Assembly: GCA_017936375.1 (NCBI GenBank)
Contig: JAGBFR010000074.1
Coordinates: 1 to 44,787 of the forward strand
Direction: 5' to 3'
Source of the DNA: Clostridia bacterium
Lineage (GTDB): Bacteria > Bacillota > Clostridia > Christensenellales > Aristaeellaceae
DNA: 44,787 bases
Made by a program: the position numbers and the translations under genes. The notes beneath the pieces are model-generated. The model was not told where the DNA came from, searched no databases, and worked only from the letters and a program-made list of their open reading frames with translations. Below are positions 32,080 through 39,001 of the stretch, piece after piece. The stretch's first letter is position 1. Each line of letters begins with the position of its first letter.

Positions 32080-35000
32080 TTACGCCATAGCGTCCTCGCC
32101 GACGTCCTTGAGCTCGACGCTCAGCATCTTCGATACGCCCTTTTCCTCCATCGCCACGCCGTACAGGCCGTCGCAGCGCTCCATCGTGCCCTTTCTGTGG
32201 GTGACGACGACGAACTGCGTGTCCTTCGAGAAATCACGCAGGTAATCGGCAAAGGTCGAGATGTTGCCGTCGTCCAGCGCCGCCTCGATCTCGTCGAGGA
32301 AGCAGAAGGGCGTGGGCTTGAGACGCAGCATCGCAAAGAGAATCGCGATCGCCGTCAGCGCGCGCTCGCCGCCGGAGAGCAGGGAGAGCAGCTGCAGCTT
32401 CTTTCCCGGGGGCTGCGCCACGATCTCAATGCCGCAGCCCAGCACGTCGTTTTCATCCAGCAGGCGCAGCTCCGCATGACCGCCGCCGAAGAGCTTGACA
32501 AACGTCTCGCTCAGATAGCCCTGCAGCAGATGGAAGCTCTCCAGGAACTGGCGCTCCATCTGCCTCTGCAGCGTAGCGATGATGCCCTGCAGATCCTCCT
32601 GCGCCTTGAGCAGGTCGTTTTTCTGATTGGTCAGATCCTCATAGCGCTCGCGGCACGCGCGGTAATCCTCCACCGCGGTGACGTTGACCGGGCCCATCGC
32701 GCGGATCTCGCGGCGGATTTCCGCCGTGCGGCGGTCGCTCGCGCCAAGGTCAAACGGCTCCTTGAGGTAGTCCCTCGCGCCCGCATAGGTCAGCTCATAA
32801 TCGTCCCAGATGCGCTGGGTCATCTGCGCCAGATCATTCTGCGTGCGGCTGAGGACCATCTCGGCCTTGTGCCGCTTGTCCATATCCTCGGACAGGCGCT
32901 CGCGCAGGGTATCGATCTCCTGCGTCAGCGCGCGGATGCGCTCCTGACATTCATTCCGGCTCGCCTGTCTGGTGAGCAGGTCCGCCTTCGCCGTCTCCAG
33001 CTGCCCGGCGCATGCGGCCGCGCCGGCCTCGTCCCGGGCCAGCTTCAGCGTGCTTTCCTGATGGCGGAGGGTCAGGCCCTCGCGGGTCTCCCTCGCCTGC
33101 CCGATCTGCGCACCAAGCTCATTCTGCTCACGCCGCATGCGCACGTCGTCCTGCGTCATGGCGTTCAGATCGCGCTCGCGCGCGGCCAGCCGGACGCGCA
33201 TCTCCTGCGCCTCCTCGCGCAGGGCGTCCAGCGCCTCGCGGCAGTCATAGAGGACGTCGCTGAGCTCGCCGGTACGTCGGTTCATCTCGTCGCCCGTCTT
33301 CTCCTCGCCGGCCTGCGTGCTGCGCGCGCCGGCCAGCTGCGCGTCGATCTGCGCGAGATTCTCGGCAATCTGCTCCAGCAGCAGCGCGCAGCGCTCCTCC
33401 TTCTGGGCATGAACCGCTGCCTGCTGCTGCGTGGTGCGCACGCGCTCGCTGGCGATGGACACGTCAATCTGCACCTGATGCAGATCCTCAAAGGCCTGCG
33501 CCCTGCGCTGCTTGATCTCCTGACGGAAGGCCTCGCCGCGCTCCAGCCTGCGCCTGAAATCATCCATCTGCGCGCTGAGCTTCTTGATCTGCTCCTCGTG
33601 CTCCTTGATCTCGCGGTCGCGGGAGAGGAGACTGGTCATGCGCGAGGCCGAGCTGCCGCCCGTCATCGAACCGCCGGAGTGCATGACGTCGCCCTCCAGC
33701 GTCACAAGGCGGAAGGCCTGCCTGCCGCGGCGCATGATCTCAATGCCCGCGTCCAGATTCTCCGCCACGACCGTACGGCCCAGCAGATTCTCGATGATAT
33801 CGCGGTAGCACTCGTCAAACGTCAGCAGCTCCGACGCGACGCCCACGCAGCCCGGCATGGAGAGCACCTGCCGCTCCTGCTGGCTGAGGGTCTTGCCCCG
33901 GATGGTGGTCATCGGCAGGAAGGTCGCCCGGCCCAGCTTATTCTTTCTCAGGTAGGCGATCATGTCGCGCGCGACATATTCATTCTCGGTGACGATATTC
34001 TGCAGCGCGCCGCCGAGCACAGCCTCAATCGCCCGCTCATAGTCGCGCGGCACCTGCACCAGCGATGCCACGACGCCGCGCACGCCCGCATTCCCGCGCG
34101 CATGCAGCAGCACCTGCTTGACCGCCTGCTGATAGCCGGAATAATCGCGCTCCATCTCGCGAAGGACGTTGAGTCGGCTCTGCGCCGCCTGCTTCTGTCC
34201 GTTCGCTTCACCCAGCGCATTCTGGATCGCGGCGATCTTCCTCGCCGCCTCCTGAGACTCCGCCTCGATCGCGCGCTCGGCCTCCTGGCAGCGCAGCTCG
34301 TCCGCCTGCGCCTGTCGGAGCTCCTCATCCGCCTCCTCGAGCTGCTCGCGGAGCCTCTGCCCCTCTTCGCTCAGCTCCTCGCGCTGGGCGAGCGCCTCCT
34401 GATTGCGCTTTTCCAATTCAATGCGCATCGTGGACAGGCGGGCCTCGCTGGTCTTGACGCTCGTCAGGCGGTTCATCGACTCGATGACCGCACTCTTGTG
34501 CGCCTCCAGTTCCTCTTCGGCCTTTCTCGCCGCCTCCTGCGCCTCAAGGAGCTTCTCCTCCAGCGCGGCACTCTGGCGCTCAAGGCCGACGATCTCGCTC
34601 TTCGCCGCGAGGATCGCCTCGCTGTTGCGCTCAATCTCGCGGGTCAGCGCGTCATATCGCGCCTGCTTGACGTCCTCGTCCTGGCTGAGGGCGAGCACAT
34701 CCTTTTCCATATTGGCAATCTCTGCGCGCAGAACGGCCAATTCGCCCTCGCGCGCCTCTTTTTCCCGCGTGAGCTCGAGCACCTGCTCGTGCGCAGCGGA
34801 GACGTCCGCCTCCAGCTGGACGGAGAGCTCATTCGCCCGCTCGCGCGCCTGCGTCAGGTCCGCCGCGCGGCGCTCCTCGTGCTCGATCGCGTCGCGAAGA
34901 CCCTCGAGCATCTGCTCCGCATCCTCGATGCGCGCCTTATACCGGTCGGTACGCAGTACAAAGGCGGAACACTCCAGCGTGCGTAGCTCGTCGCGCAGGG

Positions 35001-35649
35001 CGAGATAGCGCCTTGCCGTCTCGCTCGCCTTGGCCAGCGGCTCAAGCTGGCTCTCCAGCTCGGCGATGATATCCTCCACGCGCGAGAGGTTGTCCCTCAT
35101 GTTAGAGAGGCGCTTTTCGCTCTCCTCCTTGCGCGCGCGGTATTTGACGATGCCCGCAGCCTCCTCAAAGACGCTGCGCCTGTCCTCGCTCTTCTGGGAG
35201 AGAATCTCATCGATTCTGCCCTGTCCGATGATCGAGTAGCCCTCCTTGCCCACGCCCGTGTCGCGGAAGAGCTCAATGATATCGCGCAGGCGGCAGGCGG
35301 ACTTATTGATGTAGTACTCGCCCTCGCCGCTCCTGTACACGCGACGCGTAATCATAACCTCGGCGAAGTCGATGGGCAGCGCATGATCCTCATTGTCAAA
35401 GACGAGGGACACCTCGCAGTAACCCAGACGCTTGCGCTTCTGCGTACCGTTGAAGATGACGTCCTCCATCCTGCCGCCGCGCAGCGCCTTGGCGCTCTGC
35501 TCGCCGAGCACCCAGCGAACCGCGTCGGAGAGGTTCGACTTGCCGCTGCCGTTCGGGCCGACAATGCCGGTGATGCCATTGTCAAACATCACGACCGTCC
35601 TGTCCGCAAACGACTTGAAGCCGTAGATTTCCAGTCTTTTCAGCCGCAC
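32080..35649 (-). CDS. smc: Chromosome segregation ATPase SMC
   Basis: 1189 residues, the normal length. The head starts with RLKRLEIYGFKSFADRTVVM and Walker A GPNGSGKS (residues 31-38). The Q-loop is near VIFNGTQKRK. Two long coiled coils rich in Glu, Arg and Ala (about 165-500 and 680-1010) flank a hinge (about 510-670, GVRGVVASLVQVPRDYERAI and the Gly-rich GGSMTGGSS). The C-terminal head has LSGGERALTAIAILFAML (signature) and FLDEIEAALDD (Walker B). It compacts and segregates the chromosome with ScpAB. The start is GTG at 35647-35649, eight bases after AAAGGAG. Very long open frames on the other strand are shadows. Confidence 0.97.
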   Translation of the reverse strand: MRLKRLEIYGFKSFADRTVVMFDNGITGIVGPNGSGKSNLSDAVRWVLGEQSAKALRGGRMEDVIFNGTQKRKRLGYCEVSLVFDNEDHALPIDFAEVMITRRVYRSGEGEYYINKSACRLRDIIELFRDTGVGKEGYSIIGQGRIDEILSQKSEDRRSVFEEAAGIVKYRARKEESEKRLSNMRDNLSRVEDIIAELESQLEPLAKASETARRYLALRDELRTLECSAFVLRTDRYKARIEDAEQMLEGLRDAIEHEERRAADLTQARERANELSVQLEADVSAAHEQVLELTREKEAREGELAVLRAEIANMEKDVLALSQDEDVKQARYDALTREIERNSEAILAAKSEIVGLERQSAALEEKLLEAQEAARKAEEELEAHKSAVIESMNRLTSVKTSEARLSTMRIELEKRNQEALAQREELSEEGQRLREQLEEADEELRQAQADELRCQEAERAIEAESQEAARKIAAIQNALGEANGQKQAAQSRLNVLREMERDYSGYQQAVKQVLLHARGNAGVRGVVASLVQVPRDYERAIEAVLGGALQNIVTENEYVARDMIAYLRKNKLGRATFLPMTTIRGKTLSQQERQVLSMPGCVGVASELLTFDECYRDIIENLLGRTVVAENLDAGIEIMRRGRQAFRLVTLEGDVMHSGGSMTGGSSASRMTSLLSRDREIKEHEEQIKKLSAQMDDFRRRLERGEAFRQEIKQRRAQAFEDLHQVQIDVSIASERVRTTQQQAAVHAQKEERCALLLEQIAENLAQIDAQLAGARSTQAGEEKTGDEMNRRTGELSDVLYDCREALDALREEAQEMRVRLAARERDLNAMTQDDVRMRREQNELGAQIGQARETREGLTLRHQESTLKLARDEAGAAACAGQLETAKADLLTRQASRNECQERIRALTQEIDTLRERLSEDMDKRHKAEMVLSRTQNDLAQMTQRIWDDYELTYAGARDYLKEPFDLGASDRRTAEIRREIRAMGPVNVTAVEDYRACRERYEDLTNQKNDLLKAQEDLQGIIATLQRQMERQFLESFHLLQGYLSETFVKLFGGGHAELRLLDENDVLGCGIEIVAQPPGKKLQLLSLLSGGERALTAIAILFAMLRLKPTPFCFLDEIEAALDDGNISTFADYLRDFSKDTQFVVVTHRKGTMERCDGLYGVAMEEKGVSKMLSVELKDVGEDAMA

Positions 35650-35723
35650 CTGAGCGACTCCTTTCTATGACGGGACGTCCCCTTCCCGTCATCCTTGCTT
35701 CATCCCGATTGATTCCGCCGGGG

Positions 35724-36401
35724 TCACGCCTCCGGCTTGAGGCTGGCCATCGCCATCTGCGCGGCAGCCTCCTCGGCGCGCTGCTTTCTTGCGCCCCGGC
35801 CGACGCCCAGCTGTGTGCCGTCTGCGCGCAATACCCTCGCGGTAAACACGCGCGCATGCGGCGGACCGTCCTCGCCGATAATCTCATAGGTGGGCGTCTC
35901 CTCGCCCAGCGCCTGCAGATATTCCTGAAGGGCGCTTTTGGCGTCCCTGTCTGCGCGCACGGAGGATTCATAATCGCCCATCACGCGGTCGATCAGCGCG
36001 GCGGCCTTGTCCATGCCGGCGTCCAGATAGACGGCGGCGATCACCGCCTCCATCGTGTCGGCAAGGATGGACGGATTCTCCCGCCCGCCGACGAGCTCCT
36101 CGCCCCGGTCGAGCTTGAGGAACGCGCCAAGGCCCAGCTGCCTCGCCGCGCGGGCCAGATTTGCCTCGCAGACGAGCGCCGCGCGCCTGCGGGTCAGCTG
36201 CCCCTCGCGCAGCTTGGGAAAGCGCTCGTAGAGCACGCGGCTGACGCAGATTTCCAGCACGGCGTCGCCCAGAAACTCCAGCCGCTGATTGTCCCTGCAC
36301 TTATGGGCGAGCGCATAGGAAGGATGCGTCATCGCCAGATCGAGCAGCGCGCCGTCGGCAAAGGTATGGCCGATCGCCTGCTCAAGGGTCGCATGATTCA
36401 T
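35724..36401 (-). CDS. rnc: Ribonuclease III
   Basis: 225 residues. The catalytic signature NQRLEFLGDAVLEI carries the metal-binding Glu and Asp. ADTMEAVIAAVYLDAG is the second acidic cluster. From residue 155 a double-stranded RNA-binding domain follows (AKSALQEYLQALGEETPTYE and ARKQRAEEAAAQMAM). It cuts structured rRNA precursors and other duplex RNA. I start at the ATG 36399-36401, seven bases after AAAGGATC. The open frame continues 30 codons upstream without family resemblance. smc starts 74 bases downstream. Confidence 0.96.
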   Translation of the reverse strand: MNHATLEQAIGHTFADGALLDLAMTHPSYALAHKCRDNQRLEFLGDAVLEICVSRVLYERFPKLREGQLTRRRAALVCEANLARAARQLGLGAFLKLDRGEELVGGRENPSILADTMEAVIAAVYLDAGMDKAAALIDRVMGDYESSVRADRDAKSALQEYLQALGEETPTYEIIGEDGPPHARVFTARVLRADGTQLGVGRGARKQRAEEAAAQMAMASLKPEA

Positions 36402-36447
36402 GTTGATCCTTTCCGGGCATGTGCCCGTACTCCTCGGCCTGCCGTGT

Positions 36448-36482
36448 ATTTCGCTTCGCACAGCGCATGCGCGAAGCGAAAT
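36448..36482 (-). other. Long perfect stem-loop between acpP and rnc
   Basis: ATTTCGCTTCGC (36448-36459) and GCGAAGCGAAAT (36471-36482) form a 12-bp perfect stem with an 11-base loop. There is no T run, so it is not a terminator. It will be present in the transcript just before rnc, and RNase III itself cuts such duplexes, so it could mediate autoregulation of rnc. Confidence 0.6.
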
Positions 36483-36562
36483 GCACGTCAAAAGCGGCCG
36501 CCCGGCGCGGGGCCGGACGGCCTGCCTCGGATACTGTTTTCGATGCTTCCGCCGGGGCGAAA

Positions 36563-36790
36563 TTACATCTTGTCCTCGATATACTTGACCATGTCCGCCA
36601 CGGTCTTGACCTTCTCGATCGCGTCGTCCTCAACCTCGATGCCAAACTCGGACTCCACGTCCATCACCAGCATCATGATCGAAGCGCTGTCCGCCTTGAG
36701 GTCCTCCTTCATGCGGGCGTCCGCCTTGATTTCAGAAGCGGGCATACCCAGCTGCTCGGCCAGCATGGCCACAACCTTATCCATCACCAT
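36563..36790 (-). CDS. acpP: Acyl carrier protein
   Basis: 75 residues, acidic and helical as usual. The phosphopantetheine attachment Ser35 lies in KADSASIMMLVMDVE, where the common D-S-L is D-S-A, a mild departure. Other family features: MKEDLKADS before it and FGIEVEDDAIEKVKTVADMV after. It carries growing acyl chains in fatty acid synthesis and donates them through PlsX. Its place between plsX and rnc is the conserved Firmicute position. AGGAGG is nine bases from the ATG. Confidence 0.93.
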   Translation of the reverse strand: MVMDKVVAMLAEQLGMPASEIKADARMKEDLKADSASIMMLVMDVESEFGIEVEDDAIEKVKTVADMVKYIEDKM

Positions 36791-36858
36791 ATGATATTTC
36801 CTCCTAATCTGTCATCGGTTTTATTTATCTCTGCGGGCTGCATGCCCGCCGTCCCGGC

Positions 36859-37893
36859 TTATTCCTCGGCGTCGCCGACGTCCAGCTTCGTCACAGCCTC
36901 GCGGATCAGTTCCACGACGTTGCCGTCGACCATGACCTTCGCCTGACGGATCGCGCAGAAGATCGCGCGCGCGTCGGAGTTGCCGTGCGCCTTGACGACC
37001 GCGCCCTCCACGCCGAGCATCGGCACGCCGCCGATCTCCGTGGAGTCCATCTGCTTCTTGAGGGACTTGAAGGTATCCTTCGCCAGCAGCGCGGCAATCT
37101 TGCCCTTCGTGCTGCCCAGCAGCCCCTCCTTGAGGAGCTTGAAGAGCATGGAGATGGTGCCCTCAGTATTCTTGATGAACACATTGCCGGCAAAGCCATC
37201 CGTCGCCAGCACGTCGCACACGCCGCCCAGCGCCTCGCGCGCCTCGATGTTGCCGCAGAATTCAAACGGCTGTTCCTTCTTCATCAGCGCATAGACCTGC
37301 TGGGAAAGCTCGTTGCCCTTGGCCTCCTCCACGCCGATGTTAAGCAGGCCGACCTGCGGCTTCTCCACCTTCATCACGCGGTTCATGTAGATGCTGCCCA
37401 TCATCGCAAACTGCACCACCCAGCTGGGCTTGCAGTCGACGTTCGCGCCGGCGTCCACCAGCAGCAGCGTCCTGCCGGGGACGGGGATCGGCGCCGTCAG
37501 CGCGGGGCGGGCAATGCCCTTGATGCGGCCGATCTTGAACATCGAGCCGGCCATCAGCGCGCCCGTGGAGCCGGCGGAGACAAACGCCTCCGCGCCCTTA
37601 TTGCGCACGATATCCATGCCCACGACGATCGTGGAATTCTTCTTCTTGCGCAGCGCCATGACGGGATGCTCCTCGGTGGAGATGACCTCCTGCGCATCCA
37701 CGACGCTCAGCCTGTCCTTCACATTTGCGTATGCCGCCTGATCCGCATACTCGCCGATGGTCTTCTCCACCAGCTGCTGCGGACCGACGAGGATGATCTC
37801 CATGTCGGCATACTCGCGCAGCGCGTCAATCGCGCCGTCCACATTGACCTTGGGCGCGAAATCGCCGCCCATGGCGTCTACGACAATTCTCAT
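36859..37893 (-). CDS. plsX: Phosphate acyltransferase PlsX
   Basis: 344 residues. Typical blocks: MRIVVDAMGGDFAPKVNVDG at the start, TEEHPVMALRKKKNSTIVVG, the FVSAGSTGALMAGSMFKIGR loop, LLVDAGANVDCKPSWVVQFA and GGVPMLGVEGAVVKAHGNSD. It transfers acyl groups from acyl carrier protein to phosphate, giving acyl phosphate for phospholipid synthesis. GGAGG five bases before the ATG at 37891-37893 settles the start, and the open frame upstream is unrelated. acpP follows, so donor and enzyme are made together. Confidence 0.96.
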   Translation of the reverse strand: MRIVVDAMGGDFAPKVNVDGAIDALREYADMEIILVGPQQLVEKTIGEYADQAAYANVKDRLSVVDAQEVISTEEHPVMALRKKKNSTIVVGMDIVRNKGAEAFVSAGSTGALMAGSMFKIGRIKGIARPALTAPIPVPGRTLLLVDAGANVDCKPSWVVQFAMMGSIYMNRVMKVEKPQVGLLNIGVEEAKGNELSQQVYALMKKEQPFEFCGNIEAREALGGVCDVLATDGFAGNVFIKNTEGTISMLFKLLKEGLLGSTKGKIAALLAKDTFKSLKKQMDSTEIGGVPMLGVEGAVVKAHGNSDARAIFCAIRQAKVMVDGNVVELIREAVTKLDVGDAEE

Positions 37894-37928
37894 GCTAACC
37901 TCCATATCTCTCAGGCCGTTCCATCGGG

Positions 37929-38651
37929 TCAGGCCTTTGAAAACGCATACATGCCGATTCCGGCGGCAATCGCCAGATTCAGCGAATCGATCTTCCCGCT
38001 GTGCGGAATCAGCGTGCTGACGCCCCACTGCGCAAACTCATCCGGCAGGCCGCTCGCCTCATTGCCAAAGACCAGCGCAAACGGGCCATTTACCCTCTTC
38101 ACCGCCTCATCAAGCGGCACGGCGCCCGTGAGCATGAACGGGAAGAGCTGCCTTTCCGGGAATTCCGCGCGGTAGGCCTCAATATCGTCAAAATGGCGGA
38201 TATTGAGCGAAAACGCCGCGCCCATCGACGCGCGCGTCACGCGAGGATCGTCCGAATCGACCGCCGGGCGGATGATCGCGATATTGCGCAGGCCGAAGCC
38301 CAGCGCCGTGCGCAGGATCGTGCCCAGATTGCCGCTGTCGCTCGGATGATGGAGCACGATGTGCGGTGAATCCTGATCGAAAACGCCCTCCGCCTTGCGA
38401 TAGACCATCGCAGCGAAGCAGTTCTCCTTCTTTGAGATGCGCTCCAGCGCGCGGTCGGCGATCTCCGTGCGGATGCCCGCGCGCTCCGCCGCCTCGCGCA
38501 GCTTTGCCGCGCCCTCGCTCTTTTCGCTCGCGCTGGAGAGGAGCAGGCGCATGCAGCGCTCCTTCGCATTATTCAGGCACTCGGTCGCCGGGAAGATCCC
38601 CGGCGCGTAGGAATAATCAAGCGATTTGCTGTATGCTTCCAGCTTCGCCAT
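37929..38651 (-). CDS. TrmH/SpoU-family RNA methyltransferase
   Basis: 240 residues. The C-terminal SPOUT domain shows the three motifs: HHPSDSGNLGTILRTALGFG, FALVFGNEASGLP, and KIDSLNLAIAAGIGMYAF, which form the knotted SAM site. The N-terminal 95 residues would bind RNA. It methylates ribose in rRNA or tRNA. The nucleotide is unknown. It is the first gene of the operon leading into plsX, 35 bases away. GGGAG lies ten bases before the ATG. Confidence 0.88.
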   Translation of the reverse strand: MAKLEAYSKSLDYSYAPGIFPATECLNNAKERCMRLLLSSASEKSEGAAKLREAAERAGIRTEIADRALERISKKENCFAAMVYRKAEGVFDQDSPHIVLHHPSDSGNLGTILRTALGFGLRNIAIIRPAVDSDDPRVTRASMGAAFSLNIRHFDDIEAYRAEFPERQLFPFMLTGAVPLDEAVKRVNGPFALVFGNEASGLPDEFAQWGVSTLIPHSGKIDSLNLAIAAGIGMYAFSKA

Positions 38652-38698
38652 CGGTTCTTCACTCCCGTCTTAGCCTTTACATATTCAACCATTTTGAT

Positions 38699-38727
38699 AT
38701 TATAGCAGATTGCCCTTCATTCTTCAA
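38699..38727 (-). promoter_or_regulatory. Promoter of the trmH-plsX-acpP-rnc-smc-ftsY-dusB operon
   Basis: Minus-strand TTGAAG (38722-38727), 17 bases, TATAAT (38699-38704), 47 bases before the methyltransferase gene. All eight genes to the terminator at 29364 are closely spaced in one direction. Confidence 0.75.
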
Positions 38728-38815
38728 GTGCCGGATGCACACGCAGCCTTTGACCCGTTCCCGTTTACATTCCGTTCAGAATGCCTTCAAAGCACTGACC
38801 TTAAGATTTCTTAAC

Positions 38816-38844
38816 TTGAAGTTTCGAAACTGCGGCGATATAAT
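38816..38844 (+). promoter_or_regulatory. Promoter of the dehydratase activase operon
   Basis: TTGAAG (38816-38821), 17 bases, TATAAT (38839-38844). It has the same -35 and -10 hexamers as the divergent operon promoter 90 bases away. Confidence 0.75.
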
Positions 38845-38850
38845 CCTACG

Positions 38851-39001
38851 CTAAGAAAGTATACTCTTTCTACCAATTGCATTTCAGATTTGTTTCATCT
38901 TTTGATCAATCTCACTTTCCGCCTCCACGGCCCGTCCGCTATCCTTTCAGCGCGACGAACGACCGCAGGCCATATCCGCAAGGATCAGAAAGGACGACAC
39001 C
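38851..39001 (+). promoter_or_regulatory. 150-base leader with possible ribosome-site switch
   Basis: The leader starts with a small hairpin AGAAAG/CTTTCT (about 38855-38872). Further on, TCCTTTC (38942-38948) can pair with GAAAGGA (38988-38994), which contains the ribosome binding site. The overlapping ATCCTT (38941-38946) can pair instead with AAGGAT (38980-38985). The two pairings exclude each other, as in a translational switch. No known riboswitch class is recognisable. Confidence 0.35.

Noticed and set aside
30988-34986. A 1332-codon open frame on the plus strand opposite smc and ftsY
   Set aside because: It is a shadow. The minus strand encodes two unmistakable proteins, and the plus-strand translation is low-complexity (Leu/Arg/Ala/His-rich) with no family resemblance. 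High GC leaves few stops.
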